Shown: positions 1-6,570, counted from the first letter of the stretch. The stretch is DNA of 7,842 bases from an uncultured Actinoplanes sp. (GCA_934667465.1 CAKUMG010000235.1:1-7842); one strand, 5' to 3'. Translations and numbers: made by a program. Notes: generated by a model from the sequence alone, not told the origin.

Positions 1-93
1 GGCGCCCACGACCACCTCGTCGCGCTCGCGATCGGCGAGGCCGCCGAAACCGGGCAGACGGTGACAACGGCACCCGACGTGCCCTGGGCCTGA
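1..93 (+). CDS. C-terminal end of an unidentified protein (partial)
   Basis: The window opens inside a reading frame of 30 codons that ends with TGA at 91-93. Its third positions are almost all G or C, as in the real genes here. The visible tail contains AHDHLVALAIGEAAETGQ and ends in PWA. It is too short to assign a family: no motif is diagnostic. The next gene starts 46 bases downstream on the same strand, so co-transcription is possible but not shown. Confidence 0.55.
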   Translation, partial: GAHDHLVALAIGEAAETGQTVTTAPDVPWA

Positions 94-139
94 CTCAGGA
101 AACAGTCAAGATTGGGCGGCCGGTGCCGAACGGGAGGGC

Positions 140-3100
140 ATGACGACAGGGCCCGGCCGCGCGTGCTACCTGGCGTGGATGGCGGCGGTGAGCGTCGTCT
201 ACTTCGCGTGGCCCGAGTCGCACACCGTGCCGTGGCTCGTGATCGGCCTCAGCGGTGCCGCCGCGATCGTGATCGGCGTGCGCACCCACCGGCCCGCCCA
301 GCGCCTGCCCTGGTACCTGCTCGCGGCCGGGCTCGTCACCCTGATCAGCGGCGACACCATCTACAACGCCGTGGTGATGCGCGGCGGGCAGCCGAGCTTC
401 CCGAGCATCTCCGACGTGCTCTACCTGGCGATGTACCCGCTGGTGGCGACCGGGTTGCTGCTGATGGTCCGGGCCCGCTCCGGCGCGCGCAACCGGGCGG
501 CGTTGCTCGACGCGCTGGTGCCGACGGTCAGCCTGGGCCTGCTCACCTGGGTCTACATGATCGCCCCGTACGCGCGGGACACCGGCCTCAGCCCGCTGGA
601 GAAGGTCGTCTCCGTCGCCTACCCGCTCGGGGACGTGCTCGCGCTGGCGATCCTGCTGCAGCTGCTCACCACGCCGGGCCGCAAGCCGGTGCCGGTGCGG
701 CTGCTGACCGCCGGGATCATCGGGCTGCTGCTCTCCGACGTCGTCTACAGCCTCGGCATCCTCAACAGCGACTGGATCAACGGCGGGGCGCCCGACGTCG
801 GCTGGATCGCGTTCTACACGCTGACCGGGCTCGCCGGCCTGCACCCGGCGATGGCGCACGCCGAAACCGGCGACGACATGCTGGCCGCAGCGGACACCGG
901 CACCGCCGCCCGCCGGCTGATCCTGCTCACCACCGCCTCGCTGATCGCGCCCGCGGTGCTGCTCGCCCAGCACCTGGGCGGTGACGTGGTCGACGCCCCG
1001 GTCATCGCGGCCGCCGCCGCCCTGATGTTCGCGCTGGTCATGGCACGGGTCTACGGGCTGATCACGGAGCAGCGCCGGGCTCAGGACCGGGAACGGGTGC
1101 TGCGCGAGGTCACCACCGCGTTCGCCGCGGCCGCCACCGTCGACGAGGTGCGCGCCGCCGGGCGTACGGCCATCGACGCCCTGCTTCCCGCCGACGGCGA
1201 CCACCGCGTGGTGCAGGACCCGGAACAGCCCGGGCCCTGGGAGCCCGGAGTCCGCCTGGTGCCGTCCGGCGGCGCGTTCCCGCACACGCTGGTCACCACC
1301 GCGCTCGTGCCCGGGCTGCCGCTGCGGGCGGTCAGCATGCGCATCCAGGCGCCGCTGCAGACCCTGCACACGGTGCGGCCCGCGGTCCAGGTCCTCTACG
1401 AGCAGTTCACCATGGTCGTGCAGCGGATCGCGCTCGCCTCCGAGGTCAGCCGCCGCGACGGCGAGGCCTACTTCCGGACCCTGATCCAGAGCGCCTCCGA
1501 CGTGATCCTCATCGTGGGGGAGGACGACCTCATCCGGTACGCGAGCCCGAGCGCGACGACGCTGCTCGGCCACGCCGACCTGGTGGGCACACCGCTGGCC
1601 GGGATCATCGCCGACACCCACCACGAGGCGCTGCGCGACGAGCTGCTCCTGGCCCGCGCCGGCCGCACCGCCACCGAGGGCGTGGACCTGACCGCCGTCC
1701 GGGCCGACCGGCGGCTGCTCCAGATCGAGTGCACGAGCCGGGACCTGCGGGCCGATTCGACCGTACGGGGACTGGTCCTCACCCTCCGCGACGTGACCGA
1801 GCGCCGGCGCCTCGAGAACGACCTCGCGCACCAGGCGTTCCACGACGGGCTCACCGGCCTCGCCAACCGGGTGCTGTTCCGGGACCGGCTCGAACACTCG
1901 TACGCCCGGGCGGAGCTCGCGGGCGACGGCGTCGGCGTGCTCTTCGTCGACCTCGACGACTTCAAGGAGGTCAACGACACGCTCGGGCACGCCGTCGGCG
2001 ACCAGCTGCTCGTGGTCGTCGCCGAGCGCATCTCCCGGGCGGTCGGGCGGCACAACACGGCCGCGCGGATGGGCGGCGACGAGTTCGCGATCCTGGTCGA
2101 GAACTCCGGCGACCCGGCCGTCACCGAGGACGTCGCCGCCCGCGTGGTGGCCGCCCTCAGCGCCCCGGTCGAGGTCAGCGACGGCCTCGGCGGCACCAAC
2201 ATCGTCAGCGGCGCCGCCAGCGTGGGCGTCGCCACCAGCGCCGACGCGAAGAGCCCCACCGAGCTGCTGCGCCACGCCGACCTCGCGCTCTATCTGGCGA
2301 AGGGCGCGGGCAAGGGAACCTGGCGGCGCTACCGGCACGACCTGCACGCCGCGATGGTCGAGCGGCTCGCGCTGCGCACGTCGCTGCTCGAGGCGGTGGA
2401 GAACGAGCAGTTCGTGCTCCAGTACCAGCCGATCGTGGACGTCCGCACCCAGATCGTGCACGGCCTGGAGGCCCTGATCCGCTGGCAGCACCCCGAACGT
2501 GGGCTGCTGGGGCCGTACCACTTCATCGAACTGGCCGAGGAGAGCGGCGTCATCGTCAGCATCGGCGACTGGGTGCTGCGCGAGTCGCTGCGCCAGTTCG
2601 CGGCGTGGCACCGCGACAACCCGGGCACGCCGCTGCGCTACGTCAGCGTCAACGTCTCCGCCCGCCAGTTCCGCCAGCCCGGCTTCGTCGACCGCGTCCG
2701 CGCGGCCCTCGCCGAGGCCGGCGCCCACCCCCGCTGGCTGCTCCTGGAGATCACCGAGAGCCTGGTCCTGCGCGACGCCGACCAGGTCTGGGCCGACCTC
2801 GAGGAACTACGCGACCTGGGCGTCCGGATCGCGATCGACGACTTCGGTACGGGATACTCGTCGCTCAGCTACCTGCGCCAGATGCCCGTCGACGTCCTCA
2901 AGATCGACAAGTCGTTCATCGACGACATCCTGGCCAGCAAGCAGCAGCGTGCCCTGGTCAACGCGATCGTCACGCTCGCCCGCAACCTCGACCTGACGGT
3001 GGTGGCCGAGGGCATCGAAAGCGCGGACCAGCGCGCGATGCTGGGGCGGATGGGATGCCCGTACGGTCAGGGGTATCTCTTCTCCCGGCCGGTCTGGCCC

Positions 3101-3163
3101 GCGGAGATCCCCGCCCTGACGAGCGCGGCGGTGCTCGCAGCGGAGGTTGCGCCCGCCGGATAG
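140..3163 (+). CDS. Membrane-anchored PAS-GGDEF-EAL protein (putative bifunctional c-di-GMP cyclase/phosphodiesterase)
   Basis: This 1007-residue protein has, in order: a hydrophobic N-terminal region of about 9-10 membrane helices (residues ~8-306); a linker of ~130 residues starting with a charged helix that may hold a degenerate GAF-like domain; a PAS domain (~441-555, from AYFRTLIQSASDVILIV); a GGDEF domain with the motif at 645-649; and an EAL domain with E777-A-L. GGDEF domains make c-di-GMP from two GTP and EAL domains hydrolyse it to pGpG. The EAL residues usually needed for metal binding and catalysis are present: N838 (NVSARQF), E870 and E873 (LEITES), D900-D901 (DDFGTG), K921 (KIDKSF), E957 (AEGIES) and Q977 (GQGYLF). 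The GGDEF inhibitory RxxD site is not conserved (GRHN in its place). Membrane helices plus PAS imply a signal-sensing switch. The ATG at 140 is the longest possible start, but GGGAGGG ends one base before it, so ATG 179 is an alternative; the first helix favours 140. Confidence 0.95.
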   Translation: MTTGPGRACYLAWMAAVSVVYFAWPESHTVPWLVIGLSGAAAIVIGVRTHRPAQRLPWYLLAAGLVTLISGDTIYNAVVMRGGQPSFPSISDVLYLAMYPLVATGLLLMVRARSGARNRAALLDALVPTVSLGLLTWVYMIAPYARDTGLSPLEKVVSVAYPLGDVLALAILLQLLTTPGRKPVPVRLLTAGIIGLLLSDVVYSLGILNSDWINGGAPDVGWIAFYTLTGLAGLHPAMAHAETGDDMLAAADTGTAARRLILLTTASLIAPAVLLAQHLGGDVVDAPVIAAAAALMFALVMARVYGLITEQRRAQDRERVLREVTTAFAAAATVDEVRAAGRTAIDALLPADGDHRVVQDPEQPGPWEPGVRLVPSGGAFPHTLVTTALVPGLPLRAVSMRIQAPLQTLHTVRPAVQVLYEQFTMVVQRIALASEVSRRDGEAYFRTLIQSASDVILIVGEDDLIRYASPSATTLLGHADLVGTPLAGIIADTHHEALRDELLLARAGRTATEGVDLTAVRADRRLLQIECTSRDLRADSTVRGLVLTLRDVTERRRLENDLAHQAFHDGLTGLANRVLFRDRLEHSYARAELAGDGVGVLFVDLDDFKEVNDTLGHAVGDQLLVVVAERISRAVGRHNTAARMGGDEFAILVENSGDPAVTEDVAARVVAALSAPVEVSDGLGGTNIVSGAASVGVATSADAKSPTELLRHADLALYLAKGAGKGTWRRYRHDLHAAMVERLALRTSLLEAVENEQFVLQYQPIVDVRTQIVHGLEALIRWQHPERGLLGPYHFIELAEESGVIVSIGDWVLRESLRQFAAWHRDNPGTPLRYVSVNVSARQFRQPGFVDRVRAALAEAGAHPRWLLLEITESLVLRDADQVWADLEELRDLGVRIAIDDFGTGYSSLSYLRQMPVDVLKIDKSFIDDILASKQQRALVNAIVTLARNLDLTVVAEGIESADQRAMLGRMGCPYGQGYLFSRPVWPAEIPALTSAAVLAAEVAPAG

Positions 3164-3166
3164 CGT
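3161..3166 (+). promoter_or_regulatory. Leaderless-type -10 element (TAGCGT)
   Basis: TAGCGT fits the actinobacterial TANNNT -10 consensus and lies exactly six bases before the GTG at 3173, the usual spacing when the transcript begins at the start codon. Its TAG is also the stop codon of the upstream GGDEF-EAL gene. No convincing -35 box is visible. The same layout recurs at 3524. Confidence 0.5.
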
Positions 3167-3172
3167 TCCATC

Positions 3173-3484
3173 GTGGTCAGTCAGGGGCGGGCGCTGGCCT
3201 ACGCGGCCGTGGGCATCGTCGTCCCGGCGACGGTTGCCGCCGTGCTGGTGCACCGATCCATCCCCTCGCCGAGGGATGCTTGGGAGGGCTTCCTCCCGAC
3301 GATGGTGGTCGCCGCCATCGTCCTCACGATTCCCGTGGCGCTGCTGACAGCCGCGATCGTCATCGCCCGGCGCGGCGACGAGTCGTGGTCCGCGGCGAGG
3401 CTGGGAGCGCGGGCCGCCCTGACCGGGCTGTCCGTGGGCGCGGTCCTGGTGCCGGCCCTCCTCGCGGCTCACCTCCTGCTGTGA
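3173..3484 (+). CDS. Small three-helix membrane protein, function unknown
   Basis: A 103-residue protein with three predicted membrane segments, roughly residues 8-28, 42-65 and 80-103. Short charged loops (RRGDES near 69) lie between helices 2 and 3. It matches no family I recognise. GC3 is high throughout, which supports real coding. The GTG start is chosen because a TAGCGT -10 lies six bases upstream and there is no ribosome binding site at a usable distance, so translation is probably leaderless. It begins 9 bases after the c-di-GMP protein, so it may also be expressed by read-through, but a functional link to c-di-GMP is only inference. Confidence 0.7.
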   Translation: MVSQGRALAYAAVGIVVPATVAAVLVHRSIPSPRDAWEGFLPTMVVAAIVLTIPVALLTAAIVIARRGDESWSAARLGARAALTGLSVGAVLVPALLAAHLLL

Positions 3485-3523
3485 ACGGTGTCCGCTGAGG
3501 CCCGGCGACACCACTGCGTGGAT

Positions 3524-3529
3524 TAGCCT
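3524..3529 (+). promoter_or_regulatory. Leaderless-type -10 element (TAGCCT)
   Basis: TAGCCT is followed by six bases and then ATG at 3536. This is the same arrangement as TAGCGT-N6-GTG at 3161-3173. It argues for ATG 3536 over the GTG at 3530, because with the latter the -10 would abut the start codon. Confidence 0.5.
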
Positions 3530-3535
3530 GTGACG

Positions 3536-4138
3536 ATGAATCTTGCCGGCCACGCCCTCACCCCCGCGGTTCTGGAGGCTTTGACCTACCGGCCGAGAGG
3601 CGTGGAGGAGGAACCGGAGCCCGCCGACCTCTCGGTCCTGGTGTCCTTCTTCAACGACCTGCTGCGCGAGCTGCCGTGGTGGGACAGCGCGTGGCGGGTC
3701 ACCCGGGTCGAACCGCCCTGGATGCGGGAATTCGCCAGCGACCGTGGGCGGGGGAGGAACAAGTTCACCGAGGTCTCCGTCCCGGGGACGCTCACTGCCG
3801 GCGACGGGCGGACGCTGCCCTTCTTCGGGCGTGTCCGGTTCGAGGGCGACCGGCTGATGCGCTTCCAGGCAAAGATCGCCGACACGGTTGTCGGTCCCGC
3901 ACTCTCGGACGCGGGTTCCCACGAACCCCATCCGTGCGGTACAGAGCGGGGGGCACAACCCGCACCCGATTCTGGTCCGGGAGATCGCGCGCGCCCTGGA
4001 CCTGCCGGAGGCGGACCTGGCCGCGATCGCCGGTGTCGACCACGAGGTGCCCGACGCGGCGAATCCGGCGGACGAACGGGAGCAGGGCCGCACAGCCGCC
4101 CCGGACAACGGATAGGCCGGCCGGGGTTCCGCCGGTGA
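3536..4138 (+). CDS. Hypothetical protein, probably frameshifted after codon 126
   Basis: From ATG 3536 the open frame gives 200 residues, but only about the first 126 codons (to ~3913) look real. Up to there third positions are GC-rich and the protein is well formed, ending in strand-like sequence (RTLPFFGRVRFEGDRLMRFQAKI) reminiscent of SnoaL/NTF2-like folds; that resemblance is weak. Beyond ~3914 the frame reads a Gly/Arg/Pro-rich string with many A/T third positions, while the frame starting at 3915 becomes GC3-rich and encodes an XRE-type helix-turn-helix end (separate entry). The simplest reading is one gene of about 192 codons broken by an indel within 3911-3917; a chimera of two fragments is the alternative. 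Whether the truncated form is made is unknown. The start is set by a leaderless -10 at 3524. Confidence 0.45.
   Translation: MNLAGHALTPAVLEALTYRPRGVEEEPEPADLSVLVSFFNDLLRELPWWDSAWRVTRVEPPWMREFASDRGRGRNKFTEVSVPGTLTAGDGRTLPFFGRVRFEGDRLMRFQAKIADTVVGPALSDAGSHEPHPCGTERGAQPAPDSGPGDRARPGPAGGGPGRDRRCRPRGARRGESGGRTGAGPHSRPGQRIGRPGFRR
3888..4115 (+). pseudogene. XRE-type helix-turn-helix C-terminal fragment in a shifted frame
   Basis: This frame ends with TAG at 4113-4115. It encodes VPTNPIRAVQSGGHNPHP followed by ILVREIARALDLPEADLAAIAGV. That matches the recognition helix, the turn (usually xESGxxNPxP) and the last helices of XRE/Cro-family DNA-binding domains. Third positions are nearly all G/C. The first helix of the domain is missing in this frame. 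The residues just before the frame switch in the other frame (GPALSDA, ending at 3913) resemble the preceding helix (RALADAAG), so a small indel could restore the domain. The only start in this frame is a TTG at 3888 without a ribosome binding site, and a stop lies upstream at 3855-3857. It may be a pseudogene part, the shifted end of the preceding gene, or a sequencing error. Confidence 0.5.
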
Positions 4139-4265
4139 GGCCGGGGACGGCAGGTCCGCCCGGATGGTCGCGGCAGAGCCGTGACGCGGCAGCACCTCGC
4201 GCCGGAGAGCCAGGTCGCGATCGGCGCGGGCACCTGCGGTGCGAGGGGCGCCGGCGAGCCCGTAC
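4133..4265 (-). repeat. Left copy of ~134-bp inverted repeat (IR-L)
   Basis: The reverse complement of this segment aligns with 6571-6704, with about 10 mismatches and one single-base gap by hand count (~92% identity). Similarity stops at both edges. Read on the minus strand it begins 8 bases after the stop codon of the leftward gene ending at 4274. It can form nested stems: CCTCGC/GCGAGG enclosing CAGGT/ACCTG. It has no ORF of its own with coding character. It could be a dispersed intergenic repeat, a terminator-like element, or one end of a mobile cassette. No transposase gene is visible. Confidence 0.9.
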
Positions 4266-4273
4266 GGAATCCG

Positions 4274-4486
4274 CTATTCGTTCTTGGTGAAGTAGGCCCA
4301 GCCCCGCCGATAGAACGCCCATCCCGCGGTGACCGCCATCGCCGCGCCGACGAACAGGGCGACGCCCAGGTGTCGGCCGAGGCGGCGGTTGTCGATGAAG
4401 TAGACGAACAGGGCGGCTACCACACCCACCAGCATCCCGACGGTCAGAGCCTTCGGGATGCTGCGGGCGCCACGTGTCTCCTTCAT
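4274..4486 (-). CDS. Small two-helix membrane protein, function unknown
   Basis: A 70-residue protein with a basic N-terminus (MKETRGARSIPK), two membrane segments (about residues 14-31 and 40-59) separated by the polar turn DNRRLGRH, and a short C-terminal tail ending FTKNE. The basic N-terminus and basic turn do not settle topology. I do not recognise a family. It starts 33 bases downstream of the beta-rich protein gene on the same strand, so the two probably form an operon. The ribosome binding site is weak (GGGAACGG a few bases before ATG), which also fits translation from a shared transcript. The stop TAG is followed after 8 bases by the left inverted-repeat copy. Confidence 0.7.
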   Translation of the reverse strand: MKETRGARSIPKALTVGMLVGVVAALFVYFIDNRRLGRHLGVALFVGAAMAVTAGWAFYRRGWAYFTKNE

Positions 4487-4519
4487 GGACGGACCGTTCC
4501 CGGCGCGTGGGGCGGATAA

Positions 4520-4930
4520 TCAGGAAACGACGAACTCGGCCGTGCCGCTGAGCTGGAAGACGCGGTAGGTCATGAGGACGCCGGTCGGGCCCGGGGGCAG
4601 GGTGAAGGCGAGGGAGCGATCCGTCGTCTCGTAGGCGAGGGTGGTGAACTCGGCCTGTTCGCTGCGGGAGGTCAGCCGGACGGTCGGGACCACGAGGGTG
4701 AAGGTGCGCAGGAACGCGTCGACCGCGTTCAGGGTGACGAAGGCGACCAGTTCGCCGGCTTCGGTCGTGGTGCGGATGATTTCCTTGTCGCCGCGGAAGT
4801 TCAGGTCGACCTGGGCGTCCTTGTAGGAGACGAGCGGGTCGCCGCTGATGCTGCTCCGCGAGTAGCTGATCCGGATCGGGCCCTCGATGGTGAACTGGTT
4901 CGCGTCGACTGTCGACGGGGGCTGGGCCAT
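4520..4930 (-). CDS. Beta-rich protein of unknown function (136 residues)
   Basis: The protein starts MAQPPSTVDANQF and has no signal peptide or membrane segment, so it is probably cytoplasmic. It reads as successive beta strands with hydrophobic alternation (IRISYSRSSI, AQVDLNFRG, GELVAFVTLNAV, FTLVVPTVRLTS, SLAFTLPPG, VLMTYRVFQLSG, TAEFVVS), suggesting a single beta sandwich or barrel. I cannot name the family. An upstream in-frame start at 4963 would add 11 residues, but the ATG at 4930 is preceded at good spacing by a strong GAGGAGGG ribosome binding site, so the shorter form is chosen. It is divergent from the hydrolase gene with a 137-base gap, and the membrane protein gene lies downstream in the same direction. 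Being packaged with the hydrolase between inverted repeats hints at a shared job, but that is inference. Confidence 0.75.
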   Translation of the reverse strand: MAQPPSTVDANQFTIEGPIRISYSRSSISGDPLVSYKDAQVDLNFRGDKEIIRTTTEAGELVAFVTLNAVDAFLRTFTLVVPTVRLTSRSEQAEFTTLAYETTDRSLAFTLPPGPTGVLMTYRVFQLSGTAEFVVS

Positions 4931-4937
4931 GGTTTTT

Positions 4938-4946
4938 CCCTCCTCA
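4938..4946 (-). promoter_or_regulatory. Strong Shine-Dalgarno site (TGAGGAGGG)
   Basis: Read on the minus strand, TGAGGAGGG is followed by AAAAACC and then ATG at 4930, a seven-base spacing. It fixes the start of the 136-residue beta-rich protein rather than the upstream in-frame start at 4963. It is the best ribosome binding site in the window, whereas the divergent hydrolase has none that is obvious. Confidence 0.75.
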
Positions 4947-5005
4947 CAAGGGGCGGTTACCACCCACCGTCGTCGCCCGGCCGCGGGGCGTCAACGCAGC
5001 GTCTC

Positions 5006-5020
5006 TGATCCGACGGATCA
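5006..5020. promoter_or_regulatory. 15-bp perfect palindrome, candidate operator
   Basis: TGATCCG-A-CGGATCA has two perfect 7-base arms around one central base. It lies in the 137-base gap between two divergent genes, 76 bases before the leftward ATG and 47 before the rightward ATG. The size and place suit a dimeric repressor controlling both directions. No regulator is identified, although the broken helix-turn-helix gene lies about 0.9 kb to the left. Confidence 0.45.
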
Positions 5021-5033
5021 CGGACGCAGTGTT

Positions 5034-5051
5034 GCGGGCCGGCCGGCCCGC
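5034..5051. repeat. 18-bp perfect GC-rich palindrome upstream of the hydrolase
   Basis: GCGGGCCGGCCGGCCCGC is perfectly self-complementary over 18 bases and ends 16 bases before the ATG at 5068. In RNA it could form a very stable short hairpin in the leader; in DNA it could be a binding site. In sequence this rich in GC a palindrome of G and C only is less striking than the TGATCCG one, so chance is possible. Confidence 0.35.
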
Positions 5052-5067
5052 GCCGTCCCCTGGTCTG

Positions 5068-6561
5068 ATGACGCAGCAGGAGAGGAACCCCATCGTCTAC
5101 GTGCGCGGCTTCGCCGGGGACACCGGCGGGATCGACCGGGCCGTGGGCGACCCGTTCTACGGGTTCAACGACGGCTCGACGCAGGTGCGGGTGTCCGGCG
5201 GCGGTGACCCGGTCTTCCACCAGTTCGAGGGTCCGCTGTGGCGGCTGCACCTCGACGAGGGCTATGAGATCCTCGTCGACGGCGGGCAGATGGCGTACCT
5301 CGAGACGCACGACAAGGTGCCGGCCGCGAGCATCTGGATCCACCGGTTCTACGACGCGTCCGCGAGCGCGTGGGGCGAGAAGCCGCAGGAGTTCAGCATC
5401 GAGCGCGCGGCCGAGAACCTGCTCGCCCTGATCGAGAAGCTGCAGATCAAGACGGGCGCGCCGCGGGTCGTCCTGGTCGCGCACTCGATGGGCGGGCTGG
5501 TCTGCCGGTGCCTGATCCAGAAGATCATCCCCGACACCCGGCCGGGTCGCCCCGCCACCGACTACGTCGACAAGCTGTTCACCTATGCCACCCCGCACGG
5601 CGGCATCGAGTTCGACGTCGGCTTCGGGCTCCTCGAACGCCTGCGCGACAGGTTTGCCATCGCGGGCGCCGACATCTTCGGGCCGGACCGCATGCACCAG
5701 TACCTGACACCGAGCGGCCGCCGCGACCGGGACCGGGACTGGCGGCCGCAGCAGATGCCGGACGGCTTCCCCCTCGAGCGCGTGTTCTGCCTGATCGGCA
5801 CGAACCCGGAGGAGTACGACGCGGCCAAGGGCATGTCGTCCCGCCTGGTCGGCGCGAAGACCGACGGCCTGGTGCAGATCGAGAACGCGTACGTGCCCGG
5901 CGCGCGGCACGCCTTCGTCCACCGCAGCCACAGCGGCCCGTACGGCGTCGTCAACTCCGAGGAGGGCTACCAGAACCTGCGCCGCTTCCTCTTCGGCGAC
6001 CTGGAGATCCAGGCGGACCTCGTCAAGCACCGCCTGCCCGCCGGCGCGACCTGGCAGGCCGACGTCCGCCTCTCCATCCGCGGCCTCTCGGTCGTCATGC
6101 ACGAACAGACCGCCGCCACCTGGTGCCCGATCCAGCTCACCATGCCCGGCGCCGAGTCGACAGCCGACCGCCCCGAACCGCTGGTCACGACGTTCCTCAA
6201 CAGCCACCTCCCGAGACCCGGCGCCGGGCCGATGCGCTACGCCCTGCACCTGCGCATCTACCCGCTGCGCGAGCGCGACGGCATCTTCGACTTCCGCAAC
6301 CACCTCGAACAGGTCGGCGACTTCGACGACATCCTCGTCGTCGACGTCGGCACCCGCCACGACCGCATGGTCGCCTGGGCCGTCTGGAACTCGACCCTCT
6401 CCGGCGCGATCGGCTCCTACCAGCCCACCGTCGACCCGCTCCTCGACGAGGACCAGGACGCCGGCACGTGGGAGGCGGAAGTGCCGCTGCCGAGCACCGC
6501 CGTCCCGATCCTGGGGCAGGAGGCGCGGGTCAGGCTCACCGTGCGGAGTCGCGCTTTCTAG
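5068..6561 (+). CDS. Alpha/beta hydrolase, lipase/esterase-like, with C-terminal beta domain
   Basis: This 497-residue protein has an alpha/beta-hydrolase fold in its first ~310 residues. Strand 1 and a likely oxyanion loop are IVYVRGFAG; the nucleophile elbow is AHSMGG with Ser140; the TPHGG segment after the next strand is typical of lipase/PGAP1-like hydrolases. Asp266 (KTDGLV) and a histidine in HRSHSG (residues 285-290, most likely His288) could complete the triad. Residues ~311-497 form a strand-rich domain without a recognised family (ADVRLSIRG, YALHLRIYPL, RVRLTVRSRAF), possibly for substrate or surface binding. There is no signal peptide, so it is probably cytoplasmic; the substrate is unknown, with ester or lipid most likely. 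ATG 5068 is chosen because it directly precedes the conserved N-terminus; GTG 5029 would add 13 residues of Pro/Gly/Arg type. Neither start has a clear ribosome binding site. The stop is followed by the right inverted repeat. Confidence 0.85.
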   Translation: MTQQERNPIVYVRGFAGDTGGIDRAVGDPFYGFNDGSTQVRVSGGGDPVFHQFEGPLWRLHLDEGYEILVDGGQMAYLETHDKVPAASIWIHRFYDASASAWGEKPQEFSIERAAENLLALIEKLQIKTGAPRVVLVAHSMGGLVCRCLIQKIIPDTRPGRPATDYVDKLFTYATPHGGIEFDVGFGLLERLRDRFAIAGADIFGPDRMHQYLTPSGRRDRDRDWRPQQMPDGFPLERVFCLIGTNPEEYDAAKGMSSRLVGAKTDGLVQIENAYVPGARHAFVHRSHSGPYGVVNSEEGYQNLRRFLFGDLEIQADLVKHRLPAGATWQADVRLSIRGLSVVMHEQTAATWCPIQLTMPGAESTADRPEPLVTTFLNSHLPRPGAGPMRYALHLRIYPLRERDGIFDFRNHLEQVGDFDDILVVDVGTRHDRMVAWAVWNSTLSGAIGSYQPTVDPLLDEDQDAGTWEAEVPLPSTAVPILGQEARVRLTVRSRAF

Positions 6562-6570
6562 AAGCATGCT

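Noticed and set aside
95..2728. An 877-codon open frame on the minus strand opposite the GGDEF-EAL gene
   Set aside because: It is the antisense shadow of a high-GC gene. The product is an Arg/Gly/Asp/His-rich string without domains, while the plus strand carries unmistakable PAS, GGDEF and EAL motifs.
1729..3498. A 589-codon plus-strand frame overlapping the end of the c-di-GMP gene
   Set aside because: It is an Arg/Pro-rich out-of-frame shadow; the EAL motifs are in the other frame.
2807..4195. A 462-codon minus-strand frame crossing several genes
   Set aside because: It spans the ends of three plus-strand genes and the repeat and has no recognisable domain, so it is a by-product of GC-rich sequence.
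4133..4265. Insertion-sequence terminal repeats or an attachment site
   Set aside because: The copy's own two ends are not inverted repeats of each other, no transposase or integrase is present, and no tRNA adjoins it, so I report only a repeat pair.
4181..4519. A 112-codon plus-strand frame opposite the small membrane protein
   Set aside because: The minus-strand frame gives two clean membrane helices and GC3-rich codons; the plus frame gives mixed polar sequence and begins inside the repeat.
4520..4963. The longer 147-residue version of the beta-rich protein
   Set aside because: The in-frame ATG at 4930 has a strong Shine-Dalgarno at seven bases, so the 11-residue extension is probably the untranslated leader.
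6563..6570. The 8-bp palindrome AGCATGCT between the hydrolase stop and the right repeat
   Set aside because: It is too short to distinguish from chance and is absent next to the left copy.
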